A DNA stretch of 64,000 nucleotides, taken from the NCBI RefSeq assembly GCF_010365105.1, contig NZ_JAAFGZ010000007.1, positions 1 through 64,000 on the forward strand. The letters run 5' to 3'. Positions 10,915-20,870 of this stretch are shown piece after piece. The position numbers and the translations under genes are program-made. The notes under the pieces are model-generated. The model had not been told where the DNA came from. It ran no database searches and saw nothing but the letters and a program-made list of their open reading frames with translations. The stretch's first letter is position 1, and every line of letters starts with the position of its first letter. The stretch comes from Polaromonas sp. (GTDB lineage: Bacteria; Pseudomonadota; Gammaproteobacteria; Burkholderiales; Burkholderiaceae_C).

Positions 10915-11973
10915 TCAAGCCTTGGCCAGCATCGAACCGGCGAGTTCGGTCATGGCCTGCACGCTGTGGTCGCGCGGCGACAATGATTGCGCCGATTCGT
11001 ACTGGGTGAAATTGCGCTTCATCGACTGCAGGTAGCCTGGATCGTAATGATTGAGCAGCAGTTCGAGCACCACCGAAGCCACGTCGCCGCTGCGCGCGCG
11101 TGCCTGCCAGTCCAGCACCGTGGCCTTGCCGCGCGCCTCGGTCAGGGCGCCTAGCCGGTCGCAGAAAAATTCGATGTCGCGGACAAAAAAATCATAGTCT
11201 TCCAGCAACAGCGCCACCCGCTCGCGCTCAGGCAGGTCCAGCTGCAGGCAGGGGCTGGTGCGCATAGCAGTAATCAGCCCTTCGGGCACGGCCACATTGC
11301 CGACTTTCTTGCTCTCGCTTTCAATATAGACCGGCCGCGCTGCATCAAAGCTGCTCAGTGCCGTCCAGATGCGGCTGTCATAGGCTTTCTGGCTGGGCTG
11401 GGCCACGCCCGGGATCAAGCCAAGCACTGAACTGCGGTGGTTCGCCAGCGCTTCCAGGTCAAGCACCTGCGCGCCCTGTGCAGCCAGCGCCTGCAGCAGC
11501 CGCGTCTTGCCCGAGCCCGTAGGGCCGCACACCACGCGATAGTGGTGTTGCGCGGCGAGTTGCGGCAGGTCCGCGACCAGCGCCGCCCGGAAGGCCTTGT
11601 AGCCGCCGTCAACCAGTGTCACCTTGAAGCCGATCTGGTCCAGAATGAGCGCCAGCGAACCGCTGCGCTTGCCGCCGCGCCAGCAGTAAACCAGCGGCTG
11701 CCATTCCCGGGGCTTGTCGAGCACTTCTCGCTGGATGTGCTCGGCGATGTTTTTGGCGACCAGCGCCGCGCCCAGCTTTTTGGCTTCAAACTGGCTGATC
11801 TGCTTGTAGCGCGTGCCAACGATCTTTCGCTCATCGTCATGCAGGCTGGGCCAGTTGACAGCGCCGGGAAGGTGGTCTTCGGCGTATTCGCCCTCGGAGC
11901 GGGCGTCGATCACGGTGGAAAACTGGCCCAGTCTGGCCAGGGCGTCTTCGGCGGAAATGCGGTCAAGGCTCAC
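10915..11973 (-). CDS. selU: tRNA 2-selenouridine synthase SelU/MnmH
   Basis: A 352-residue enzyme that converts 2-thiouridine to 2-selenouridine at the wobble position of certain tRNAs, through a geranylated intermediate. The N-terminal rhodanese domain carries the catalytic cysteine C97 in YCWRGGKRS, and a P-loop GPTGSGKT lies at residues 150-157 of the C-terminal domain. Its start overlaps the stop of the upstream esterase gene by four bases, suggesting coupled translation. It needs selenophosphate from SelD, which is not in the window. Confidence 0.95.
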   Translation of the reverse strand: MSLDRISAEDALARLGQFSTVIDARSEGEYAEDHLPGAVNWPSLHDDERKIVGTRYKQISQFEAKKLGAALVAKNIAEHIQREVLDKPREWQPLVYCWRGGKRSGSLALILDQIGFKVTLVDGGYKAFRAALVADLPQLAAQHHYRVVCGPTGSGKTRLLQALAAQGAQVLDLEALANHRSSVLGLIPGVAQPSQKAYDSRIWTALSSFDAARPVYIESESKKVGNVAVPEGLITAMRTSPCLQLDLPERERVALLLEDYDFFVRDIEFFCDRLGALTEARGKATVLDWQARARSGDVASVVLELLLNHYDPGYLQSMKRNFTQYESAQSLSPRDHSVQAMTELAGSMLAKA

Positions 11974-12684
11974 GGGATGATTTTCTTCAGTTCTGGCCAG
12001 ACATTGGCCAGCATTCTGGCTTGCGAAGACTCGTTGGGGTGGATGCGGTCGGCCTGGAAATTGGCAGCGGCATTGTCGCCATCGGCAATACCCTTGAGGA
12101 AAAAGGGCACCAGCGCGACTTTTTCTTCCTTGGCAACTTTTGAGAACAGGCCTGAAAAGGTGGCGGCGTAGGCGCTGCCATAGTTGGGCGGCACCTCCAT
12201 GCCCAACAGCAGCACGCGGGCGCCGGCTTTCTTGGACGCCTGCGTCATGGCGGTCAGGTTCTTCGCGGTCATGTCCAGCGGCAGGCCGCGCAGCGCATCG
12301 TTGCCGCCCAGCTCGATCACCACGGTGGCGGGTCGATGCTGCGCCAGCAAGGCCGGCAGGCGCGACCGCCCGCCCGAGGTGGTGTCGCCGCTGATGCTGG
12401 CATTGACCACCCGGACGTTCTTGTTGTCGCTGGCCAGCTGCTTTTCAAGCAGTGGGACCCAACCCGTGCCGCGCTTGAGGCCGTATTCGGCGCTCAGCGA
12501 GTCGCCGACGATCAGCACGGTCGGCTGCGACCTGGCCTCGGCCGGCGTCTGGGCAAAGGCGGGTACCGCCAGCACGGCGCTCATCAACAGGCTTCCCAAG
12601 GACTTGGCGCAGCGGTTTCTCGCTGCCAGGCCAGGCTTGCTACAGTCGGCAGCAATCGATTTAACGTTTTCAAAGAGGGTTGTC

Positions 12685-12686
<2 letters not shown>
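11970..12686 (-). CDS. tesA: Arylesterase/lysophospholipase TesA-type (SGNH hydrolase)
   Basis: A 238-residue secreted hydrolase. The N terminus is basic and then hydrophobic (LGSLLMSAVLAVPAFA), a signal peptide probably cleaved near residue 45. Block I GDSLSAEYGL holds the nucleophile S63; GGNDALRG is block III and DRIHP gives the Asp-His pair. It resembles TesA multifunctional thioesterase/arylesterases. The chosen start ATG at 12686 overlaps the ATG of the divergent ABC gene; a later internal Met would cut into the signal peptide. Confidence 0.88.
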
Positions 12687-13425
<739 letters not shown>

Positions 13426-13427
13426 GC

Positions 13428-13488
13428 CAAAAAGGCCCTGGCGCTTGTCTGGCGTACGCTAGGCGCTACGAATAAAATAGCAAGCAGG
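13428..13488 (-). repeat. Dispersed AGCTGCT/AAAGGCC-type repeat, copy 3
   Basis: On the minus strand it runs from TTGCTATTTTATTCGTAGCG to GACAAGCGCCAGGGCC. It sits in the 130-base gap between the ABC gene and rlmB. Confidence 0.5.
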
Positions 13489-13555
13489 GCAGCGGAAATT
13501 TGGCCCCGGCTGGCCTGCGCGCATCCTTCAAAATCCGAGCAGCGATAATTGCCGG

Positions 13556-14308
13556 ATGTCTTCTTCTCCCCAAAAAGTTCTTTTCGGCTTCCATGCCGTC
13601 GGTGTCCGCCTCAAGACTGCTCCCAAGTCGGTTCTTGAAGTTTTTTATGATGTCTCGCGCCGTGATGCCCGCATGCGGCAGTTCACCGACCGCGTTCGCG
13701 AAGCCGGCGTTCGCATGGTCGAGTGCGACGGCCTGCGCTTGGCCAAGATGTGCGGTAGCCACGGCCACCAGGGCGTCGTCGCCCGGGTTGATGCGGTCGC
13801 CCAGGTCACCTCGCTCGACGAGTTGCTGGAGCAACTGGAAGCTGCAGGCACCGCCCAGCCGCTGCTGCTGGTGCTTGACGGCGTGACCGATCCGCACAAC
13901 CTGGGCGCCTGTCTGCGGGTGGCTGACGGCGCCGGAGCGCAGGCGGTGATTGCGCCCAAGGACCATGCCGCCGGCATCAATGCTACGGTGTCCAAGGTCG
14001 CCAGCGGCGCGGCCGAAACCGTGCCGTATTTCATGGTGACCAACTTGGCGCGTACCCTGGGTGAGTTGAAGGAACGCAACATCTGGTGCATCGGCACCAG
14101 CGACGACGCTGAAAAGACGATCTACGACGTGGACCTGACCGGCCCCGTGGCCTTGGTCCTGGGCGCGGAAGGCGAAGGCATGCGCCAGCTGACCCGCAAG
14201 ACCTGCGACGAGCTGGTTCGCATTCCGATGAATGGCGCGGTGGAAAGCCTGAACGTGTCGGTTGCCAGCGGTGTTTGCCTGTACGAAGCGCTGCGCCAGC
14301 GCCTCTGA
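13556..14308 (+). CDS. rlmB: 23S rRNA (guanosine-2251-2'-O)-methyltransferase RlmB
   Basis: A 250-residue SPOUT/TrmH-family methyltransferase with an N-terminal L30e-like substrate-binding domain (FGFHAVGVRLK) and the three SPOUT motifs: VLDGVTDPHNLGACLR, VLGAEGEGM and NVSVASGVCLYEA at the C-terminal knot. RlmB modifies G2251 of 23S rRNA. The length is normal. The usual upstream neighbour rnr is not present here. Confidence 0.93.
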   Translation: MSSSPQKVLFGFHAVGVRLKTAPKSVLEVFYDVSRRDARMRQFTDRVREAGVRMVECDGLRLAKMCGSHGHQGVVARVDAVAQVTSLDELLEQLEAAGTAQPLLLVLDGVTDPHNLGACLRVADGAGAQAVIAPKDHAAGINATVSKVASGAAETVPYFMVTNLARTLGELKERNIWCIGTSDDAEKTIYDVDLTGPVALVLGAEGEGMRQLTRKTCDELVRIPMNGAVESLNVSVASGVCLYEALRQRL

Positions 14309-14335
14309 AAGCCAGCGGTACGGCCAGGCAAGCAG

Positions 14336-15223
14336 TTAGCCTGAAGTGCTGGACAGCAGCTTTTTCAGCACTGCCGACTGAAATTGCCTCTCGACACTGA
14401 TGGCATAGAAATTTTCATAAACTTTCGGCACGACGCAGTACTGCTGCAATACACCGCTGCGCAACTCGTCCTGCACCACCACGGCCGGCAGAAGTGCCAC
14501 GCCGCCCGAATCGCGGGCGAGCAAACGCAGCATCGCCATGTCATCGACTTCCGCAAACACCTTGATCTTGATCTGAAGATGCTCGCAGAGCATGTCGAAC
14601 TCGGTGCGGATGTCGCTGCTGTGGCCTGGAAGCAGGAGTTTCACATCCGGTAAATCTTCCGGAAAGCGAAACGCACGCGAAGCCGGTCGCGGCTTGCCCA
14701 CCAGGCAAACCGGCTGGCGCGCGATACGGCGGCAATGCCAGGGCTGTTCGGCATCTGCGCTGACCGGGCGATTGGACAACACGAGGTCGAGCTTGTGTAC
14801 CGCCAGGCGCGGCAACAATTCGTCCAGGCTGCCCGACTCCAGCACCAGTTGCACATCTTCCATGCCCATGATGGGACGCAGAAAGTTTTCCTGGAAATTG
14901 CGCGATACGTTGGCCACGCCACCCACCTTGAGCCGCTGCATTTTCTGTCCCCCGCCAGCGGCCACCGCCGCCACCAGTTCCGTGCCCAGCGCAAAGATGC
15001 CGTCGGCATAGCCCAACACCACACGGCCCACTTCTGTCAGCTGCAGGGTCCGGCCCTGGCGCAGGAACAGCGCATGGTCCATCTGCTCTTCGAGCTGGCG
15101 GATCTGGGAGGAAAGCGCTGACTGCGACACATGCAACTGCTCGGCGGCATGTGTCAGGTGACCTTCCTTCGCAACCATCCAGAAGTAGTAAAGATGACGG
15201 TAATTGAGTCGGGAAAATGGCAT
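14336..15223 (-). CDS. LysR-family regulator (NhaR-like), probable regulator of dabBA
   Basis: A 295-residue LTTR with an N-terminal winged HTH (LNYRHLYYFWMVAKEGHLTH then QLHVSQSALSSQIRQLE) and a C-terminal effector domain. It is transcribed divergently from dabB with a 98-base gap, the usual arrangement for a LysR protein and its target. It resembles NhaR-type activators by its N-terminal sequence. Control of the inorganic-carbon transporter is an inference from position. The gap contains A/T-rich sequence but no clear T-N11-A dyad that I would defend. Confidence 0.85.
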   Translation of the reverse strand: MPFSRLNYRHLYYFWMVAKEGHLTHAAEQLHVSQSALSSQIRQLEEQMDHALFLRQGRTLQLTEVGRVVLGYADGIFALGTELVAAVAAGGGQKMQRLKVGGVANVSRNFQENFLRPIMGMEDVQLVLESGSLDELLPRLAVHKLDLVLSNRPVSADAEQPWHCRRIARQPVCLVGKPRPASRAFRFPEDLPDVKLLLPGHSSDIRTEFDMLCEHLQIKIKVFAEVDDMAMLRLLARDSGGVALLPAVVVQDELRSGVLQQYCVVPKVYENFYAISVERQFQSAVLKKLLSSTSG

Positions 15224-15321
15224 GGTTCTGTTTTAAAGAATGATTTGTAGGAATTTATCTATTTTACTTATTGTTGAACTGCGGGCAAAGTCGTGTCATC
15301 TCAATCAACAGAGGGGTCTGG

Positions 15322-16884
15322 ATGACCGAATTCAACAATGGCGCACTGCTTTGGTGTGTGCCGCTGGCTTATGTGCTGGCCTGCTTGCCGGTCGCGCTCG
15401 GCGCCGGTATTTCACGTTCATGGGCGGTTGCCGAAGGCGCCGCACTTGCTGCGCTCGTGATGGCGCTGGCGGCCATTGCACAGCAGGCATTCAGCAGCGC
15501 ACTCACCGACAAGCTGGGGCTTGCCATGCTGATGCTGGTCAGCCTGCTGGGCTGGGTGGTGCTCCGCTACTCCCGGCGCTATCTGAACGGCGAAGCAGGG
15601 CAAAAGCGCTATCTGCTCGCCATGCTGCTGACTCTGGCATCCATTGGCGTGGTGGTGGTGACCCACAACCTCGGAGTGCTGGTGCTTGCCTGGATCGCCA
15701 GCAGTGTTGCGCTGCACTATTTGCTGACCTTTTACCGCGACCGTCCTGCCGCGCTGGTCGTCGCGCATAAAAAATTCATTGCCAGCCGCCTTGCCGAGGT
15801 GTGCCTGCTGGCCGCGTTGACGCTGATTTATCTGGAAACCGGCACGCTGGCGTTTCAAGGAATTGCCGACCACGTTCAGTCGGCCAATGCCCTGTCTGCG
15901 GCACTCAACACCGCCATGGCGCTGGTGGTGCTGGCGGTGATTCTCAAGTCAGCCCAGTTGCCTGTCCATGGCTGGCTGATTCAGGTGATGGAAGCGCCCA
16001 CGCCGGTGTCGGCCCTGCTGCATGCGGGCATCGTCAATCTAGGCGGTTTTTTGCTGATTCGCCTGGCCTTGATGCTTTCGGCTTCGCCCACGGCGCAAAC
16101 CCTGCTGGTCGTCGTTGGCAGCCTGAGTGCGGTGCTGGCCGGCCTGGTGATGATGACGCGCATCAGCATCAAGGTGCGTCTGGCCTGGTCAACCTGCGCG
16201 CAAATGGGCTTCATGCTGCTGGAGTGCGGCCTCGGCCTTTATGAACTCGCTTTCCTGCATCTGGTGGCGCATTCGCTCTACAAGGCCTACGCCTTTCTGG
16301 CTGCGGGCGAAGCGGTGCTGGACAGCCGCCGCCGTGCGTTTTTTCCGCCAGAAACCCGGCGTTCGTCTGCTGCCAGCGTGGTGATGCGTCTTCTTTGCGT
16401 CCCGTTGGCCATTGGGCTACTGGCTGGCAGTGTTGCGGTTTGGCAAATGGGCCTGCCTGGCCTGACGATTTCACCTGTGGCCGTCTTGATCGTCGGGCTG
16501 GGACTGGCTCCCTTGTTGTGGCGCGCCGATGGGTGGGGTATCGGCACCGTGCGCGGCGTCATCGCCATCCTGGTGCTGGGGCAGTTCTACATCGCCGGGC
16601 ATCTTGTTTTTGGCGCTCTGGTAGAGACGCCTGCTGCTACTGCATCGTTGCCATTGACCCTCTGGGCCGGCGGCTGCCTTGCATTGCTTTATCTGCTGCA
16701 AGTGTGGTTGCTCGCCTTCCCGCGCGGTCAGTTTGCCAAGGCCTTTTATCCATGGGCTTATGCCGGTTTTTACCTTGACGAGCGTTTCACGCGGCTGACG
16801 TTCCGTATCTGGCCGATATCGCTGCCCGCAGTCTCGCTGCGGTCCCCTCATCCAATTGCTGCCCTGCTGAGCGAAAAATCATGA
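15322..16884 (+). CDS. dabB: DabB, membrane subunit of the DAB inorganic-carbon accumulation complex
   Basis: A 520-residue polytopic protein related to proton-translocating antiporter-like subunits (NuoL/MrpA family), with about 13 hydrophobic segments. Conserved family features include the KSAQLPVHGWLIQVMEAPTP region and the SAQMGFMLLECGLG-type helix. With DabA it is thought to couple cation flow to conversion of CO2 to bicarbonate in the cytoplasm. The start is ATG 15322 with GAGGGG upstream; an upstream TTG frame has no support. Its stop overlaps the dabA start by four bases. Confidence 0.9.
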   Translation: MTEFNNGALLWCVPLAYVLACLPVALGAGISRSWAVAEGAALAALVMALAAIAQQAFSSALTDKLGLAMLMLVSLLGWVVLRYSRRYLNGEAGQKRYLLAMLLTLASIGVVVVTHNLGVLVLAWIASSVALHYLLTFYRDRPAALVVAHKKFIASRLAEVCLLAALTLIYLETGTLAFQGIADHVQSANALSAALNTAMALVVLAVILKSAQLPVHGWLIQVMEAPTPVSALLHAGIVNLGGFLLIRLALMLSASPTAQTLLVVVGSLSAVLAGLVMMTRISIKVRLAWSTCAQMGFMLLECGLGLYELAFLHLVAHSLYKAYAFLAAGEAVLDSRRRAFFPPETRRSSAASVVMRLLCVPLAIGLLAGSVAVWQMGLPGLTISPVAVLIVGLGLAPLLWRADGWGIGTVRGVIAILVLGQFYIAGHLVFGALVETPAATASLPLTLWAGGCLALLYLLQVWLLAFPRGQFAKAFYPWAYAGFYLDERFTRLTFRIWPISLPAVSLRSPHPIAALLSEKS

Positions 16885-19385
16885 ACGCTGTTTCCTCCTT
16901 GCTCCCTCCGGTCAAGTCCTCCATTGATTTGGCTGTCAATTTGGCCATCGATGCGGCCTGCCGCCTGATCGCGCCCACCTGGCCTTTGGACCGTTTCATT
17001 GCGGTCAATCCCTACTGGGGATGGGTCGACCGTCCGATTGAAAAGGCGGCCGCGCAGCTGGAACAGCTCGGCGGCAGCCGCATGTACATGCCACAGGCGT
17101 TTTATCGCAATGCGTGGAATACGCAGGCTTTCCAGTCCGGGCACCTGGCGCAGGCAATGGCAGAGGCGGGGGTGCCGGTGAACCCAACGGAAGTGATCGC
17201 CACGCTGGATGGTGCGCAGGCGACGTCCATTGCGCTGCCCTTGCTGTCCGACCTGCTCGACGCACAACGCCAATTGGCACGCGAGCCTGCCTGGCGTTCA
17301 ACCATCACGCACCAGATCAGCCAGTTCTGTGCCGCCTACTTTGATGCCGAGCAGGCCGACTGGCATCCTGCGCAGAGCCGTGGGCTGTATGACGGGTGGC
17401 GCCATTCGATAGCGCATGACCATGGCATCACGTTGCTGATGAAGGCGCCTGACGTGCTGCAACGTTCACAAGCGCTGCCTGCTGATGCGCAGCAGGCGAT
17501 CACGTTTGTACTCGACAAACTGGGCGTTTCTGCTGATGGCCTGAGCGACTTCCTGTGCGCTGTTTTGCATCGAATCAACGGATGGGCGTCCTGGTGCGCC
17601 TACCTGCGCTGGCAAGCGCGCCTTGAAGGCGGCGACGACACCCAAATCGTCGAGCTGCTGGCGATTCGGCTTTCATGGGAATATTTGCTGGACGATGGCC
17701 TGCGCGGTGAAAAATCTCTCTGGATGCGCTGGCAGCGCGCTTTGAACAGGCCGGGCATTGCCAGCAAAAACAACAGCACTGACAGCGCACCAGACCACAG
17801 CGCGTTGCTGCATCGCGCGCTGGAAATTGCGTACCAAAAGCCGCTGGCCGCCGCGTTGGCGCAGCCTTGCGCCGCGTCAACCGGGCGCACTTGGGCAGTT
17901 CAGGCGGTGTTTTGCATCGATGTGCGTTCCGAAGTTTTCCGGCGTGCGCTGGAAAGCGTATCACCCGACTTGCAGACCATGGGTTTTGCCGGCTTTTTTG
18001 GCCTGCCCATTTCTTATACGCCGCTGGGAACGACGGCTACGCGCCCTCAGCTGCCAGGGTTGCTGGCTCCCACGCTGTGCGTGACCGAAACGTGCGGCAG
18101 CGACGGCCAGGACGCAGCGATGGTCAAGGCCAGGCAGACAGGTTTTGCCGCCAAACAAGGGTGGCAGCCTTTTCAGCGCCTGCCGGGCTCGGCCTTCACG
18201 CTGGTGGAGTCGATAGGGCTGGGCTACCTGGGCAAGCTGCTCAAGCGCAGCCTGCCCTCCAGCCGCGCAGCGCCGGCTGCCGATCATGATGGCCTGGGCT
18301 CGCGCTACGAGGCGCGACCAGCGTTGGTGGCGCGCGCTGATGACACGCTCGCGCAGCGTGTTTCTCTGGCCGAAGGGGTGCTGAAAGCGATGGGCCTTCG
18401 CTCCGGCTTTGCGCGCATCGTGCTGCTCGCAGGCCATGGCAGCCAAAGCGCCAACAACCCGCATGCAGCTGGCCTGGACTGCGGCGCCTGCTGCGGCCAG
18501 ACGGGTGAAGTCAATGCCCGCGCTTTGGCGGCGCTGCTGAACGATGCGGCGCTGCGGCAGGCCCTGGCCGAACGCCATCTGGTGGTTCCCGACACCACGC
18601 ATTTTCTGGCCGGGCTGCACAACACCACCACCGATGAGATGCAGCTTTTTGATGTCGATCTCGTTCCTGCAAGCCATGCGCAAGACCTGACGCGCCTGCG
18701 CCAGACCTTGCAGGCGGCTGGAGCAAAAACACGTGCCGAGCGCGCGCCTTTGCTCGGTCTGGGGGGGCTTTGCGCCAGGCCTGAAGCCTTGCTGCAGAGC
18801 GTGAAAAAAAGGGCCAATGACTGGGCGCAAACGCGCCCCGAATGGGGGCTGGCCAACAATGCCGCCTTCATCGTCGCGCCACGATCGCGCACCCAGGCCC
18901 TCAACCTGGCCGGCCGGTCCTTCCTGCACGACTACGACTGGCAGGGCGATGCCGACGGCAGCATTCTTGAACTCATCATGACCGCACCCATGGTGGTGAC
19001 GCACTGGATCAACATGCAGTACTTTGCCTCCACGGTGGACAACGCGCGTTATGGCAGCGGCAACAAGGTGCTGCACAACGTGGTCGGCGGCCGTATTGGC
19101 GTGTTTGAAGGCAATGGGGGCGACTTGCGCATTGGCCTGCCTCTGCAATCGCTGCATGACGGCGAGAAATGGATGCACACGCCATTGCGCCTGTCGGTCT
19201 TTATTGAAGCACCGCGAGCCGGCATTGAAGTGGTCATGAACAAGCATGAAACGGTACGCCAGCTGGTGGACAACCGCTGGCTTTATCTTTTTCGCATTGA
19301 CCCGGAATCGAGTGCCGTTGAGGCCTGGCTTGACAGCCGCTGGCAAACCTGGGTGGCGGCTCCGGATGCTGCACCCGCCTCTTGA
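16881..19385 (+). CDS. dabA: DabA, zinc-binding carbonic-anhydrase-like subunit (DUF2309/UPF0753)
   Basis: An 834-residue cytoplasmic protein of the UPF0753 family. Candidate zinc and active-site residues, by similarity to the published C-D-H-C set of Halothiobacillus DabA, are C345 and D347 in FCIDVRSE, H519 in AGHGSQSANNPH and C534 in DCGACCG. All are intact, so the protein is probably active. DabA with DabB makes an energy-coupled, vectorial carbonic anhydrase that supplies bicarbonate. Overlap with dabB (four bases) and with the downstream frame suggests one tightly coupled operon. Confidence 0.93.
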   Translation: MNAVSSLLPPVKSSIDLAVNLAIDAACRLIAPTWPLDRFIAVNPYWGWVDRPIEKAAAQLEQLGGSRMYMPQAFYRNAWNTQAFQSGHLAQAMAEAGVPVNPTEVIATLDGAQATSIALPLLSDLLDAQRQLAREPAWRSTITHQISQFCAAYFDAEQADWHPAQSRGLYDGWRHSIAHDHGITLLMKAPDVLQRSQALPADAQQAITFVLDKLGVSADGLSDFLCAVLHRINGWASWCAYLRWQARLEGGDDTQIVELLAIRLSWEYLLDDGLRGEKSLWMRWQRALNRPGIASKNNSTDSAPDHSALLHRALEIAYQKPLAAALAQPCAASTGRTWAVQAVFCIDVRSEVFRRALESVSPDLQTMGFAGFFGLPISYTPLGTTATRPQLPGLLAPTLCVTETCGSDGQDAAMVKARQTGFAAKQGWQPFQRLPGSAFTLVESIGLGYLGKLLKRSLPSSRAAPAADHDGLGSRYEARPALVARADDTLAQRVSLAEGVLKAMGLRSGFARIVLLAGHGSQSANNPHAAGLDCGACCGQTGEVNARALAALLNDAALRQALAERHLVVPDTTHFLAGLHNTTTDEMQLFDVDLVPASHAQDLTRLRQTLQAAGAKTRAERAPLLGLGGLCARPEALLQSVKKRANDWAQTRPEWGLANNAAFIVAPRSRTQALNLAGRSFLHDYDWQGDADGSILELIMTAPMVVTHWINMQYFASTVDNARYGSGNKVLHNVVGGRIGVFEGNGGDLRIGLPLQSLHDGEKWMHTPLRLSVFIEAPRAGIEVVMNKHETVRQLVDNRWLYLFRIDPESSAVEAWLDSRWQTWVAAPDAAPAS

Positions 19386-19396
19386 AGGGGCAGGCA

Positions 19397-20260
19397 ATGC
19401 ATGAATTTACAGATGCTCGCAGCATGTACCAGGGCCGACATGCTGTTTTGCTGACCCAGCACGGCAAGGAAGCCATCATCGGGCCTGTCTTACAGGCGGC
19501 AATCGGCTGCCATGTCAACCTTGTCGGGGGTTTTGATACCGATCAACTTGGCACTTTCACACGCGATATTCCCCGCACCGGCTCGCAACGGGAGACTGCC
19601 ATAAAAAAAGCGCGGATCGGCATGCGTCTGGCCGATTCGCGCCTCGGTTTGGCAAGCGAAGGCGCTTTTGTTGCCGACCCTTACACCGGTCTGATGCCCT
19701 GGAATGTCGAGCTGGTCGTTTTCATCGACGATGACAAGGGACTGGAACTGACGGGTATGGCACAGGGGCCAGCAAAAAGTGGACATCGCGCGGTGAACAA
19801 CTGGAAAGAAGTGGTGACTTTTGCCGAAGAGGCTGAATTTCCGTCCCATCACCTCGTTCTCATGCCAAACGACGAACACGATTCGCGTAGTTGCAAAGGC
19901 ATCAGCGACTGGACTGCGCTGCAAAAAGCCTACGACCATGCCGTCAGCCTGTCGAGCAAAGGCGTTGTCGTTGTTGAAAACGACCTGCGCGCGTATTGCA
20001 ATCCGACGCGCCAGAAGATCATTGCTTCCGCAACAGACAATCTGGCGCAAAAGCTCGGTTCATCCTGCCCGGTTTGCGCAGCGCCAGGTTACTGGATGAC
20101 CCGGACGGTCACCGGTCTGCCATGCGCCATCTGTGCGCGCGCCACCCGACAGCCTTTGGCCGATACCTGGTCTTGTTGGCATTGCGGCCATGGTGAAGAA
20201 AAACGCCGGCCCAATGTACGGTATGCCGATCCTTCCCAATGCGACAGGTGCAATCCCTGA
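19397..20260 (+). CDS. DUF6671-family zinc-ribbon protein coupled to dabA
   Basis: A 287-residue protein of unknown function that I recognise as DUF6671-like. The N-terminal two thirds carry conserved KKARIGMRLAD and PYTGLMPWNVELVVFIDD blocks. The last 65 residues are a Cys-rich ribbon with CPVC, CAIC, CWHC and CDRC pairs, likely binding two zinc ions. ATG 19397 has AGGGG eight bases upstream; an in-frame TTG at 19382 would overlap dabA. It lies 11 bases after dabA, so it is very probably co-expressed, suggesting a part in carbon accumulation. That role is inference. Confidence 0.75.
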   Translation: MHEFTDARSMYQGRHAVLLTQHGKEAIIGPVLQAAIGCHVNLVGGFDTDQLGTFTRDIPRTGSQRETAIKKARIGMRLADSRLGLASEGAFVADPYTGLMPWNVELVVFIDDDKGLELTGMAQGPAKSGHRAVNNWKEVVTFAEEAEFPSHHLVLMPNDEHDSRSCKGISDWTALQKAYDHAVSLSSKGVVVVENDLRAYCNPTRQKIIASATDNLAQKLGSSCPVCAAPGYWMTRTVTGLPCAICARATRQPLADTWSCWHCGHGEEKRRPNVRYADPSQCDRCNP

Positions 20261-20285
20261 CCAGGACGGCTGCTGGGTTTTGACA

Positions 20286-20870
20286 TTAAATCCAGCCGTA
20301 CCAGCCCAGCAGGGCGCCCGCACCCAGCAGCCAGAGCAGGTGCGTCCTGGTGCGCCAGACAATCACGGCGGTGACGACCGTCACCAGCCACACCGGCCAG
20401 TCTGTCAGTGAACTGCCATTGGCGCTCGCCAGAATCCATCCGGTGGCAATGAGCAGTGCCACGACGATGGGCGCCATGCCCTGCTTGAAGGCGCGCACAG
20501 CCGGCAAATCGCGGTTTCGCTGTCCCCATTGGGCGGCTGCGTAGGTGAGTACCGTGCTGGGAATCAGGATGCCTGCCAGCGCCAGCACAACGCCGAGCAG
20601 GCCCGTCAACATGCCGCCGGCATTCAGGCCGACATTCCAGCCGAGCAGGGCGACAAACAGCACGTTCGGGCCGGGTGCGGCCTGGGCGATGGCAATCGAG
20701 GCATTGAACTGTGCGTCGGTGAGCCAGTGCTGCTGGTCAACCAGAAAGCGGTGCATGTCGGGTGCGGTGGTGATGGCGCCACCCACCGACAGCAAGGACA
20801 GCGTCAGGTAATGCAAAAAAAGGTTGATCCAGTCGTGCAGACCGAACACCAGGGTGAGCGGTTCAGTCAT
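20286..20870 (-). CDS. Chromate transporter, short-chain subunit (second)
   Basis: A 194-residue membrane protein with one CHR domain: HYLTLSLLSVGGAI at the start and the hallmark AIAQAAPGPNVLF, followed by several hydrophobic helices. Short-chain CHR proteins work as a pair of homologous halves. Its ATG at 20870 overlaps the stop of the upstream partner (ATGA), so the two are translated together. The family exports chromate or transports sulfate-like anions; the actual substrate is not established here. Confidence 0.88.
   Translation of the reverse strand: MTEPLTLVFGLHDWINLFLHYLTLSLLSVGGAITTAPDMHRFLVDQQHWLTDAQFNASIAIAQAAPGPNVLFVALLGWNVGLNAGGMLTGLLGVVLALAGILIPSTVLTYAAAQWGQRNRDLPAVRAFKQGMAPIVVALLIATGWILASANGSSLTDWPVWLVTVVTAVIVWRTRTHLLWLLGAGALLGWYGWI

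Noticed and set aside
12184-12684. Long open extension upstream of the ABC ATPase gene
   Set aside because: It runs antisense through the whole tesA gene and carries no ABC-family residues; ATG 12685 has its own ribosome site.
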